From positions 25,713,279 through 25,777,278 of the forward strand of contig OZ020611.1 of the NCBI GenBank assembly GCA_963971575.1: a DNA stretch of 64,000 nt. The letters run 5' to 3'. Shown here piece by piece: positions 1 to 10,916 of the stretch. Position 1 is the first letter of the stretch; each line of letters starts with the position of its first letter. The stretch is from Liopterus haemorrhoidalis. Taxonomy: Eukaryota > Arthropoda > Insecta > Coleoptera > Dytiscidae. Made by a program: the position numbers and the translations under genes. Below the pieces are notes generated by a model. The model saw only the letters and a program-made list of their open reading frames with translations, had not been told where the DNA came from and did no database searches.

Positions 1-1329
1 CTGAACGGAATAAGATTTCGGGTATTTTTATTTTGTGCATTGCTACAAGACGAAGACGAAGCCCTGACCCCACACAGGAGTTCAGGTCGGCGACAGCCGA
101 CTATGACGAAATGCAGAAATAGTACCAAAATCATGTGAAAGTCGCTATCTTATTGACTGGCTCATAAAATTAATTGCTGAACAGCCAACGAACGACGAGA
201 GTTCGACAAAATTATCACGTGAACATTGCATTAATAATAATAATTTCCTAGTTTAATATGAAATATCTGCACTTTTTCCAGCTAAGAGCCTCAGACGGTT
301 CTGGAACCGCCGATTTTTCACATTTTTGTGCTAGATCATCGTTCCATTCGTAGATTCAATTTTCTTAAAGGATATTTTAGTACGTTAAAAACTGATAATT
401 TCGTTGTAGACTAAATGATAAAGTATCATTTATAGCTAAATATCTGCCATTCTTCAGCCTAAGATCTTAAGAGGGCTTCTCGGAATTTTAACTTGTTTCG
501 TGGTAGACTTGCCAAAATATACTGGTTCAGCAGGTTAATATTTCGAACCAGATTTTTAAAATATTTGATAAAAATATATAAATGATAAAACGCTTTATGT
601 CGTTTATGAATCTTTTCTGAAGTCTTTCGATTGGTCGATGGCTGTTCAAAATGCGGTTTTCGTCCGTGGAGCATATTGCCAGAAACACTTCTCTCCAAAC
701 AATTGGTTAAAGTAATCCACAAGGCGCACGCGCAAAACAAATCCACATAATGTATTCAATTATAATAAGACAGTTTAAGTGTATTTAAGAGAACAAAAGA
801 AAAATGTTATTATCTCTTTATAAATTCTCATACATATGTTTATATATTCTTCCCTTATTTTTTAACTCTAATTTAAAATTCTAATCCATAATATCAAAAT
901 ATTTATCTTATCTCGTATTATTTAATAGGGTGTTTAATTGTCTGTATGATATTTAAATTTGTTTTGTTGGCAACACTTAAAGAAATCGCATCACTTCCGG
1001 TGAGACCGCATATATAAGACAGTATAATTATGAAGTAATTATTTTTAAATAAATATACTTTTTATCGGCCGCTTAACGTATGTCTTAGCACACATATGTC
1101 TGAGACGGTTTGCATATCTAGATCAAAAGTAATTAGGACGGTATTTTATGAATTAATTTTTAATGTTTTCGGAGGGATTCAACCCGTTACTTTGACAGGA
1201 AGTACTTTGGTTAGATTTTATACACACCTGGACAAATGATGTCTTATGTATGAATATATTTTAATTATTTTCTTGGGGTTAATTAATTTTATTATGTTTT
1301 CGATTTAGATAAGATTTTTTACTCATAGT
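1..1329. other. No recognisable gene
   Basis: AT-rich sequence without a coding region I can support. A 95-codon minus-strand ORF (459-746) shows no motif I know and is not supported by context. Two stretches near 265-350 and 437-520 resemble each other weakly (both begin AAATATCTGC followed by a run of T and AGC), suggesting an old degenerate duplication. Around 1005-1020 the string GCATATATAAGACAGT looks like a TATA box, but nothing transcribed is evident downstream. Confidence 0.4.
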
Positions 1330-2390
1330 CGGGTCTATTCTGTATCTTAAAAAGTTAAAAATTAACCTCAAGGTCGAAGTTAAAAAATTTTAACCACGCT
1401 TTACAATATTTTGTTATTCTGTAACTCTATGGCGTTAAAATTTAAACCTCGATGTGGTTAATTCAGTAGGTTATATTTGGAATTTTAACTCCAGCCAAAT
1501 ACATGGTGTTAACTTTTAACCACCTATAATTCTAACCTCTAAACGTCAAATAGCCAGGAAAAATCCATTTTTAGAATTAATTATGGCAAGTCTGTTTATT
1601 TTGAATCAATTATTACTAAAACAAATTGAACAAAAAGAGGTTAATAAGTGAAAAATTAATATAGGTGAATAAAAAATATATACAAATACTTTTTTGGAGA
1701 TCAGTTCGAATTAAACGACGGGCAACTGCATGATATGAGAGACCCTTCTAATTTACCTGAAGAAATATTTTAAAATATTTTCATTTTTCTAAAACTTACG
1801 AAATATTTCGTTTTACATGTTTTATTTATTTATTTTTTTTTTTTAATCCGAGAAGAATCAAAAGATTTCCCGTTTCCCGATAAATTGCAAGTAAATATTG
1901 AAAACTTTGAAACTGTGATACATTTATAAATTTTAATTTCTCTGTTTAAAAATAAAAATAAGGTAAATATAACCTGAAAATAAAAGTATCCTAATATAGA
2001 AGAAAGAAAGAAAATATTGATACATTTGCATATTATGGTAATATTATAATATATTATTTACTTTCTGCACCCATAATTATTTATGTATAAATATTGTACA
2101 TTTCCGCAATATATATTTATTATATTTGATCGGTGTTCATTCACGATTCAACCATAACACTTGTTTACATTAAATCCACAATTACACAAGCAAAATACCT
2201 TCCCTTGTAGATAATTTCACAACATACTTTTAACCATAAGGTTAAAAAATTAGAACTTAACGCCTGGGTTATAACCTGAGATACAGAATAAGAAACAAGG
2301 TTAAAATTTTAATGCCTAGTTAAAATGTTACTTTTTAACCATCATTTTTAACCAAATCTTTTTAACCACAAAAGATACAGAATAGACCCG
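1330..2390. mobile_element. Nonautonomous DNA transposon with 19-bp perfect TIRs
   Basis: The two ends are perfect inverted repeats beginning CGGGTCTATTCTGTATCTT. The subterminal regions are full of inverted GGTTAAAA/TTTTAACC motifs on both sides. The interior (about 1 kb) is AT-rich and has no ORF, so it would need a transposase in trans. I could not define a clear target duplication. The TIR style suggests a PIF/Harbinger-like or similar family, but that is inference. The short MITE at 56674-56830 has a similar end (ATTCTGTAA core). Confidence 0.65.
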
Positions 2391-2537
2391 TATAAGATGT
2401 ATTGAAATAAACTGAAAGGAATCTATTTGAAACAAGAAGGCAAGGAAAAAATGGCAGGACATTACGATTTAAGGTAACCTAGATCATAAAGAGCCTAAGA
2501 CCAAAAGGGATTTCATCTTATGAAGCCTGAAACCTAT

Positions 2538-2539
<2 letters not shown>

Positions 2540-2568
<29 letters not shown>

Positions 2569-2572
2569 AAGA
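2540..2572. repeat. (TA)n microsatellite
   Basis: A run of alternating T and A immediately before the ~120-bp tandem array. It is probably a slippage product at the array boundary. Confidence 0.8.
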
Positions 2573-2576
2573 AGAA

Positions 2577-3222
2577 AATTTGCCCGCTATATACTCTTAG
2601 ACCATTTGACCGATTTGGACTAAATTTTGCACAGATACTCTTTAGGACTGTTCGGAAAAATAGTGCATAGAGGAGTTCAAGATTTTGTAGGTATAACTAA
2701 GAAACCTTAGCCACTCTTAGGCCCGTAAACTGACCAGATTTGACAAATTTTGCACAGTTATTCTTTAGCATGATGCGGAAGTAATGGTGCATAGAAGTGT
2801 CTAGGGTTTTTTAGATATAACCAAGGAACTATGTAACCTTCTAGGCTCTTTGATGATCTGGACGAAATTTTGCACAGTTAATGTTTAAGATTCTGTGAAA
2901 GTAAAGGCTCCTAGGAACGTCTAGGATTTTGTAGGTATAACCAAAAAACCCTAGATAATTCTAGGCTCTATGACCGAACCGGTCCACATTTTGTACAGAT
3001 ACTCTTTAGGATTCTGAAAAATAACGAACCAAATAAGTGTTTAGGATTTCGTAGGCATAAACAAAAACATATGCCTATACACTTCTAGGCCATTTAACCT
3101 ATCTTTGAGCAGATACTTTTTAGAATCCTGCAAAAGTAATGTAGCATGGAAATATTTAGGGTTTCGTAGGTAGGTATAACCAAGAAATCTTAGACACTCC
3201 CAGGCCATTTGACTGATCAGGA
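2577..3222. repeat. Degenerate tandem array, period about 115-125 bp
   Basis: About five diverged units. Each contains, in order, a CATTTGACCGAT-like segment, TTTTGCACAGATACTCTTTA, a GCATAGA segment and TTTTGTAGGTATAACCAA. The last motif (GTAGGTATAACCAA) recurs at 36 kb, 40.2 kb, 47.4 kb and 60.6 kb in a dispersed repeat tied to GTCT microsatellites, so this array is probably a tandem amplification of that family. The array runs into a LINE 3' end. Confidence 0.7.
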
Positions 3223-3552
3223 ACTAATTTTAAACACTGTGTTACACTTTTTAACCGAGTGTGTGCAGTTCGAGGATGTCAGGGAGAGGTTAGGCCTGTG
3301 CTATGACCTGTCAGTTGCTTTAGGTGACGACAGAGTACTCATGGACAGGCTGATACTCTTCCTGAGAGAATCGAACTTACTTTTATGTGTGAAGTCTGGC
3401 ACCTTATTTTAATGTATTCTAGTTAATGACTGTGATCTGCATTTTTTTCAAAATTGTGATGTAAGGGTTCTAAACTGTACCCTTACTGTTACTGTTACCT
3501 GTACTGTATTCGTTGAATTCAGAATAAAATTCCCTTCCGAACAAAAATATAT
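3209..3552 (+). pseudogene. LINE reverse-transcriptase C-terminal tail and 3' end
   Basis: A 67-codon reading frame begins with a TVLHFLTEC segment and continues with Arg- and Leu-rich helices ending LMDRLILFLRESNLL. This is the layout of the extreme C-terminus of jockey/R1-type reverse transcriptases, where the last zinc-knuckle-like EHFLxxC is followed by a short helical tail. About 140 bp of 3' UTR follow, with a GTTACTGTTAC short repeat and an A-rich end after GAATAAAATTCCC. Everything upstream of the tail is missing, as in a 5'-truncated insertion. Family identity is by motif only; the exact clade is uncertain. Confidence 0.6.
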
Positions 3553-4594
3553 AAAAAAAATATGTTCTCTTTTAAAATAAGAAAGTTGGGTTAGATATTT
3601 GGAAAACCACAGATCATAAAAATTTGTTAATAGTTCTGTAATAGACTTGCAAAATGGTATTTTTTTGCTAATTTAACCAACCTCGTAGTTCTTATAGTTC
3701 TCGAGATAGCCATGGTGGCACATTTAGATTGAACACCTGTATACAATAAATTTGTTTAGTAGTACATTTATTTTTTGTGGTCCGCGGTTCGTTTTCGGTT
3801 GAGAAACGCTATTGTACACCACCTCCAAATTCTAAAATTAATAACTTTTTCAAGGAGAATCGTTATAACAAAAATGTTCCAATCACAACAAACAAATGTT
3901 TAAAATGATAACCGTTTTAGAAAATTACATTTCTGTTTTTCTAACATGACATGGAACATAATAATTAATAATTAAACTTGCCTAAAATCATGTACATTTC
4001 CATTTTACGTCATCTGTCAAGTAAGACAGCAACCATTTTTAAACACAATACCCAAAGAATAACATAAATTATGTATCCGAAAACTTGAAACACTTATTTA
4101 GTTCCACTAAATTATTTTTATATACAAACCGAAAATATTCTCTTAACAAAAACTACATGAATAACTCAAATACAGATGTCGTTAACTTCCTTATTCATAA
4201 CGTAATTATTTCTCAGTTACCTTATACTTTTTTCTAATAAGTTACTAATGTATGTAAATGATAGAGTGTAGGCCTATATTATATAATTATTCCCCACTCG
4301 CTCAGCGAATAGCTATTCGGCCAATGGTACTCGCTTACACAACTGTGATTGGTCGACACTTAGCGGAAACGATAAAAAGGGTGCATAACCACGTCATTAA
4401 TTGACTGTGTGACGTCATGTGCTTTACTGTGGTTGCACTTTCAATAAGGAAACATGAATCAGGAAACACATTTAAATTTGCCAAATTTCAGTTGTAAGGT
4501 GTGTGTAAGTGCAATAACGTAACGGGACAGCGGCTCTATTTTCTTTATTATTAGAGATACAAAAAAATACTAAAAAACAATGTTATAGAAGACC
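3553..4594. other. No gene; one solitary hAT-type end
   Basis: No coding region is supported. At 3770-3822 the minus strand reads AGCGTTTCTCAACC followed by a GGTCCGCGG-type segment (written in reverse on the plus strand), which resembles a hAT terminal region, but I found no partner end. The rest is AT-rich. Confidence 0.4.
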
Positions 4595-4602
4595 AAGGAA
4601 GA

Positions 4603-4856
4603 TTTATTTATTTAATTTTATTTATTTTACATCGGCCTATTTCTGCAACGAGGCTAATTGCCGATGCCAGGGGGCGAGCTCCTATACCTGGATGAGGGGT
4701 GGATGATTGTGAAATGGGAGTAATGTAAACATATTATTCTCGCCCGAATAATATCACCAATGGAGGAGAATCGAACCACCGACCGCACAGTCCAGACTGT
4801 TTCCACCAGTACAAACTGCCCGACTTAATGCGCTCGGCCACTCCGTTGGCGAGACT
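4603..4856 (-). mobile_element. tRNA-derived SINE, minus strand
   Basis: Read on the minus strand, the element starts with a tRNA-like head: an A box TGGCCGAGCGC and a B box GGTTCGATTC, with spacing that suggests a class II (Leu/Ser-like, long variable arm) tRNA ancestor. A 160-bp body and a TAAATAAA-type tail follow. The octamer AAGGAAGA flanks both sides (4595-4602 and 4857-4864), as expected of an 8-bp target duplication from LINE-mediated insertion. Internal pol III promoter boxes are present; activity is unknown. Confidence 0.75.
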
Positions 4857-4920
4857 AAGGAAGACATCTGCTTATAGAAGAAATACGTATTTAAACAATA
4901 GCTTGTTTCTTTGGTTTATA

Positions 4921-5800
4921 GACCGGGAGCTCATGATGATTTATGGTCTCCGATTTCATACAGCATGCCTTTTGGAGGAGAGAATATTTACCTTGTGACA
5001 ACAAAGAAAGGAGGGTACTAAACCATTGCACGCTTTCAGGTTATATGGAAAATTGCATTTCCACTTGCACAAATTTTTGTGTTTTTCTGCGATTAAATAG
5101 TGCAAATTAAAAAAAAAAAAAATTTAAAAGGGCAATTAACAAAACAAAGTTAAAACAAATTCAAAGTCTTAAAAATTATAGGCATGCGATTCGCGTCTCA
5201 AATGGCTCAAACGGTCAAGTGATCTTGTAATAAAAAACATATGATTTTCCGCGTTTTCATATAGCATGCCGATGAAAAGAATTAAAGTTTGTGTCATAAA
5301 GCCCCTATAAATAAATTGGCATGCGGCCCAATGGTGCAAAATTTCGCAAAAATTGTAGATGAATTAAAATTTCACAAAACTTTTCCGAAATTTTCCACCC
5401 TTGGGTCAACGAGGGCCACATGCCAAATTTTTTATAGGAGTTCTATGACACAAACTTTAATTCTATTCATCGGCATGCTGTATGAAAACGCGGAAGATCT
5501 TATATTTTTTTATTACAAGATCACGTGACCGTTTGAACCCTTTGGGACTCTACGAATCGCATGCCTATAATTTTTAAGACTTTAAATTTGTTTTAATTTT
5601 CTTTTGATAAAAGGGCAAGCATTATTAAATCACAGAAAAACACAACATTTAGTGCAAGTGGAAATACGTTTTCCATATAACCGGAAAGCGTGCAGGAGTT
5701 TAGTAACCTCCTTTCTTTGTTGTCACAGGGTAAATATTCTCTCCTCCACAAGGCATGCTGTATGAAATCGGAGACCATAAACTGTCATGAGCTCCCGGTT
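4921..5800. mobile_element. Foldback element, copy 1 (near-perfect 880-bp palindrome)
   Basis: The left half (GACCGGGAGCTCATGA onward) is the reverse complement of the right half almost to the centre at about 5365. Only a short loop of roughly 25-40 bp lies between arms of about 430 bp. TA dinucleotides flank it (4919-4920, 5801-5802), consistent with a TA target duplication. ORFs inside are palindrome by-products. A second copy lies at 33778-34812. The family type (foldback versus long-TIR Tc1/mariner MITE) cannot be settled from one window. Confidence 0.8.
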
Positions 5801-5802
5801 TA

Positions 5803-6751
5803 TTAACCGGAACTAGATTTTCAATTCTAGTAACTTTTACAGATTGGCTTTTGATCGTTTTGTTTAGCAAAAACCTACTTCAAACCTTAAAAAGAGAGCT
5901 CATGACAACTTAGGGAAATGAAAATACCAGTTTGTTGTAAATAGTTGTAATTGGTGAAGAGTATATCTTAAGAGATCCCCAAAAAATAAATCTAGGAGTG
6001 TCAAATCTGGGATACAAAACGGACCGATTACATGATCGATTTGTAGCTATACAGAGATCTTCAAATATTTCATGGAGCATTCATATAATTCAAGCGTTGG
6101 CAAACTTTTTTGATGTCGTGGGCGCATTCATAACAAAAAAAATTGGTGTTCCACACGAATTATGTCTTGCCTCTATATTACGGCCTGGATTAATTTTTTT
6201 TAATTAACTATCAAGGCCTACAAATATTTTATTAACATAGATAATTAATTTTTAAATTAATTAATTAGACAAATTAATTTTGCCAAATATAATTCTTATC
6301 AGACATGAAGGCGTTACGGTGGGCGTAAATTATATAAAATATATATCTACAGAATTTTTAATTCAGTTTGGTTTAGATAAATATCAAACTTGTTATTTAT
6401 TTGGCAAATAATATTTACAATTAGGTTTACGTATGCATAGTTAAGTTTTTTGTTTAAGCGGAACTAAACTGGAGTTTCGTGTTCTTAAGTTGTCATGAAA
6501 ATAAGTTGCCTGGGATATTTCATGTTGGAATTTATTACAAAAAATATATTATAAATACATAAAAATTAAAGAAAAGAGACATTAGTATTAAAAATTACAC
6601 AAAAGTATTAAAATGAACGAAAATGACATTTGAATTTTTGACAAATGTAAGTATGATTTACAATAGCTTAAACAAAAATGCCAAAAACCCAATTCAACTG
6701 ATGAAAAATTACTAGATTTAAAAATCTAGCTCCGCTTAAACATTTGGAATA
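5803..6751. other. No recognisable gene
   Basis: AT-rich sequence between the foldback element and a mariner. A 69-codon plus-strand ORF (5998-6207) has no recognisable domain. I see no repeat boundary here. Confidence 0.35.
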
Positions 6752-6753
6752 TA

Positions 6754-7842
6754 CAAGGTGTCTCAAAAGAAATTTTATATTTAGTGGATCGATTAAAAAA
6801 AAAGTAAGCCGTATATAGAAAAAATGTTTATTAATTATTAAAATACACTTTTTGGGGATTTATTTCTTAAAAATAATATCGCCTAAATGTAGATCCTCGC
6901 GTTCTCGGCACTCATTTAATCGAACAGTAAAATTACTTATGACGTCTCGGCAGGTGGACTCAGGGATGGCTGCCATTTCGTGACGGATATTTTCTTTCAA
7001 ATGCGCCAGTGAAGTCGGTTTATTGGCGTAAACTTTAGATTTAAGATAACCCCATAGGAAAAAGTCCATAGGGGTTAAATCTGGACTGCGTGGAGGCCAA
7101 TTTATGTCACCTCTCCGGGAGATCAATTTGCCTGAGAAAATTTCCTCGCGCCGACATCGCAGCCCATACGGTCACAGGCGAATGTAGGGGTTTCTGATGT
7201 TTGCGTTTCGGATTCGTTGCACTCCAGTAGCGGCAGTTCTGCTTATTTACGTGGCCATTAAGATGAAAATGAGCTTCATCCGAAAACAAAATGTTGGTAA
7301 ACGTTGAAAATCGCTCAATCACCTGATTTACGAAGTTAAGCCTCTGGGGGCTTTAATTCTTGCACCAATTGAATTTTGTAGGGGTGCAGCTTTAGGTCTT
7401 TGTGCATAATGCGATGTAATGATGATCTATGCACATTTAAAGCACTTGCGCGCTTCCGAATTGAAAGGTTGGGGTCGTCACGAACAGACTGAATAACATT
7501 CTCCACGTTTTCTACCGTTCTTGATGACCTAGATCGCCCGGATTTTGATTTATCCAGCGTTGTACCAGTCTCTTCAAACTTTCTAACCCAATGTCGAATG
7601 AGAGGAATGCTTGGCGCATCATTTAAGTGGCGAAAACCTCGAATATTGCAGAATTTTCTACGCGCTACAGTCGCCGAATCACCGTTTTTGTAAAACTCTC
7701 GCACGCATAACGCGCGGTCTGCTCCATAGCGACTGAATTCCCAAGAGCCAGGCTACCGATTGACATAACCCCCGCGCCCCTCGGATACATTGCGTTCACG
7801 CAGTAAGCTAAATAAATATAAAATTTCTTTTCAGACACCTTG
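6754..7842 (-). mobile_element. Mariner-superfamily element, copy A
   Basis: TIRs read CAAGGTGTCTCAAAAGAAAT at the left and its complement (with one change, TTTTCAGACACC) at the right. TA flanks both ends (6752-6753, 7843-7844). The transposase lies on the minus strand and is broken. A close copy is at 53614-54496. Length about 1.09 kb is shorter than a full element because of an internal deletion that removes the second catalytic Asp region. Confidence 0.9.
6860..7727 (-). pseudogene. Mariner-type transposase, copy A, frameshifted and internally deleted
   Basis: DDE/D transposase that would cut and paste the element. On the minus strand the N-terminal HTH region (EFYKNGDSATVARRKF, then LIRHWVRKFEETGTT) is followed by a second HTH (SIRKRASALNVHRSSLHRIM). 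The first catalytic Asp is in LFSDEAHFHLNG, and the third acidic motif is WPPRSPDLTPMDFFLWGYLK. Lesions are a 13-bp loss near the start (GCTCC direct repeats at the joint, compared with copy B), a small frameshift near 7330, and a deletion near 7125 that removes the second Asp block. The segment around 6880-6912 is present here but missing from copy B. The protein cannot be functional. Confidence 0.88.
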
Positions 7843-7844
7843 TA

Positions 7845-8045
7845 CTATATAATTAATGTCTCCTTAGAGCTAGCATGTAAGACCGGTGTTTTCACTGTGC
7901 AGTTGTTTGTTTGCAGCATCGAAACAACTGTTGGTGATAATTGTATGCGCAGACGAGTGGAAGAACTACCGCAAATTGCGTAAACTGCAACACTAAGATA
8001 CGAGAAACTCAATAAACACTTGAGTGTGATATTTGAAGAAGACAT
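7845..8045 (-). other. Unrecognised 66-codon ORF with a hydrophobic N-terminus
   Basis: A minus-strand ORF starts with ATG at 8045. It has a hydrophobic stretch (residues 10-24, LLSFSYLSVAVYAICG) like a signal peptide, followed by polar sequence with one more Cys. It ends at a stop next to the mariner copy A boundary, so the insertion may have truncated an older frame. I recognise no family. It may well be chance; listed because it is the only ORF nearby that starts with ATG and has a secretory-type start. Confidence 0.15.
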
Positions 8046-9510
8046 TAATTTGTACTCTATTGCTTCGAATTCGTAATTATCAAAGGGTGAAGTTGTAGTT
8101 GCATCCTTGAACTAAACCTAGCAGTATTTCTTTACGGTTAAAAATTCTAACAGTACACTAGTGTAATTGATTTTGGTGTTCCCCAAATTTTTGTTTATAA
8201 ACAAAAGTGTTCCGCGAAAAAATTAAGCACAGAACCACGTCAAGTTCCACTTTTGCCTTGCCACCTATTGTACAATACCTGTAAACCCACTTATTTGAAA
8301 TATCCAGGTATTAGCTTTATTATCCCGCAGATTTACTCTCCGTATTCTACATTCCAGGCCCCTTTGGAAAACTACTAGTTTATTTAAGTTTGTTTGTGCC
8401 AAAACTTACTTCTAACCCACAATCCATCCCATGTGGTGAATCCCATCACTGGTGTATCTATTTCGTTTAAATAGAGTTTCAGATTCAACACCATGTAATG
8501 ATATTGTTCTTTTTGTAGATAACATTTAATAAACTTAAAGACAGAGAAACGATTTTAGTAAGCAAATTTTTTCGATTGTAGTAAAAAACTGTTTATACCC
8601 AATTATGGAAACAGTTGTGAAATTAAATACTGCATGTAAATATATAGTAATCTTAACTACACGATATAGGAGGTGCTTATAACTGCGTATTGGCGAGTTA
8701 ACCACATTATAGATAATGGTGAGCCAATCTCATCAATAGTACACCCACACGCCACGCCGCGGCTCCACACTCCGTAAACACACTTATCAATCCACACATC
8801 TCACTCAATTAAGTCCACAACCAATTCCAAATAACTTTATCATGGTTTACTGATATTTAGAAATTTTAGATTTTAATTAGTAAGAGGCGTCATTCACAAA
8901 ACTCTGCAAAAATCCAAATTGTTAACACCAGGAACTGATTGACCTACCAAGGAAGCGAGGGAATCCTCGGAGGGCCCAACAGTCCTGCACTTTATGTATC
9001 ACATTAAACAATACTATTACGTACTATTCCTTCTACTGAACGTTTTACTTTAGAACTTCGGCATAAAAAAAATTGTGGCTGTTTAGACGGTCGTCATTAC
9101 GGCAAGCGATATGTTCACACAAAGCAAAAAATTAACGGTAAAGGCAAAAATCATGAAAAACAAGATAAATGTATAATGTGACAAAGGATAATATTGATAA
9201 AAATTGTTCTTCAACAGGTTTTTCAGTTGTTCTGATATACTATATTTGCCTGCACTACGTGCTGAAAACATTCAAGGAAAAATGATATTAACGTACATTT
9301 AAGCAGGTGTCAGACCTGGTGCCATTTGTCTTGCAGGGTCTTAGAACATTTTTTGCTCATGGTAAAAGAAATGAAAACGTCTATTAAAAAAACGTCCTCA
9401 ACGTCCTTGGAGCCCTACAGTCGACCGAGGCTGCAAGAGATTCTCTGAAGAAAATTTTATTGAATAATGCAGGAAAACAAATTAAATCGGCCTAGTTTGT
9501 TTTGAATATA
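8046..9510. other. No recognisable gene
   Basis: AT-rich sequence with a slightly GC-richer patch at 8735-8790. Minus-strand ORF 9083-9271 encodes a hydrophobic segment (YTFILFFMIFAFTVNFLL), but I cannot assign it. No clear transposon ends were found. Confidence 0.35.
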
Positions 9511-9512
9511 TA

Positions 9513-10914
9513 GGAGAAAGTATGCAAAGTTGTACCCCCTAATTTATTTTGCCTGTAAAACTAATATGAATGCAACAACAAAAATGGAAATGCAGAAATT
9601 TCATTTCATATATTATCTACCATAATATTACAACAAATAATGATATTTCAATATCTATTGCTATTAAAATTGCAAAATAAAAAAACTGTTAAAATACGAT
9701 TTACCCAACTGGGTCGGTAAATTGTACCATAGGGTTGGTTAAATGTATCTGTCAATAAAAAACAAGAAAATAATCACAGATTTTTTATTTTTTAATTAAT
9801 TATTGGAAAAAATACAAATTATTTTGAAAAATGAGTATACATTTTTATTTAATATATAAAAATATATATTGTAAATATTATTTCTCTTTTGTACCGTCGA
9901 AAAACCAGATTCATCCATATTGAATATTTTGGTACCATCTAACTTATGTTCGTCGATAATTTGTTCTAAAATGTCAAAAAAAACCATTAACATTTTTTTC
10001 TGTTAAAACCTTTAGCCCGAGGAATAGATGTTAATTCCGGTCGCCTAGTGACAACGTTAGGTATCTCTTCATAAAGGCGTAATACCACGCTTTGCCTGCA
10101 AGACCTTTATTTTTGGTGGAATTATGTATAATAGAATTTCGCTCTGCAATTTCGAATGCCACTTTTCTAACATCCATAATTGTCATCCCAAAGAGCAAAT
10201 TTTCAAATTTTAAAATATGCTCCACTAGTTCTGCTTCAATTATAGAAGGCAACGCTATAGATCTGCCAATAAAAATTGTGGCATTATTGGCGCGTTTATT
10301 TTTTAATTCATAGTGCCTTTTAAAAGTTGACTTTGCAATGCCAAAATTGCGGCATACCTCGTTAAGGCCAGCCCATTTTTATAAGCATTTATTGCTTCTT
10401 CGGTCCAGGACAGATATTTTATATTTTGTTCCATTAAAAAAAAAAAAAAAAGTGACTTACTCATTATAGGTTATAGGTACATTTAAATTCGGTTGGTAAA
10501 TCGTACCGGTACAAAATAGCAAACTGTAAACAGGTACAATTTACCCAACATGTTCTAGGTTTTTAAAATATCTATTAAAATAACCTTAATCTGTTCACTG
10601 AAAAACATTTTTGCAGTCATTAGATTTAAAAAGTAATCGAAATTGAAATATTGATTAGAAAAACAAATTAAAAGCATTAGGAATTGAGTTAAATGCTTAA
10701 GAAAGGGTATAAATACTTACATCAAGCACCTACTAAAACTTTATTGTCCAGTATCTCACCATACAGAGTTCGACCTACGGTGACATTGCTACTCTCAGCG
10801 TATTATACATGCAGCTTCTTAATTCAACACACAGATGACTGAAAAAATGTCTAGATTTGGCTAAAAAGGGGGTGGTACGATTTACCGATTGGTACACAAT
10901 AGCCAACTTTCCCC
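9513..10914 (-). mobile_element. Pogo-like DNA transposon, deletion derivative
   Basis: The ends are imperfect inverted repeats (right end inward: GGGGAAAGTTGGCTATT; left end: GGAGAAAGTATGCAAAGTTG), flanked by TA at 9511-9512 and 10915-10916. The interior carries several copies of a GGTAAATCGTACC / GGTACAATTTACC motif in both orientations near both ends (about 9710-9745, 10490-10550, 10876-10895), which look like subterminal transposase-binding repeats. The transposase on the minus strand is truncated after the first catalytic Asp. Confidence 0.75.
9882..10434 (-). pseudogene. Pogo/Tigger-type transposase, truncated and frameshifted
   Basis: The ATG at 10434 opens an N-terminal psq-type HTH (YLSWTEEAINAYKNG), broken by a frameshift near 10355. 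After this come the CENP-B-type DNA-binding helices (AELVEHILKFENLLFGMTI, DVRKVAFEIAERNSI, AWYYAFMKRYLTLSL). After another break comes the start of the DDE domain with the first catalytic Asp (KIFNMDESGFSTVQK). Homology stops there; the rest of the catalytic domain is missing and sequence runs directly to the left TIR. In the pogo group this protein would bind the ends and cut at TA. Nonfunctional. Confidence 0.8.
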
Positions 10915-10916
10915 TA

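Noticed and set aside
459..746. 95-codon minus-strand ORF as a gene
   Set aside because: No recognisable domain, Lys/Asn/Ile-rich composition as in chance ORFs here, and no supporting context.
5289..5778. ORFs inside the foldback element
   Set aside because: They are mirrored on the other strand by the palindrome and have no domain.
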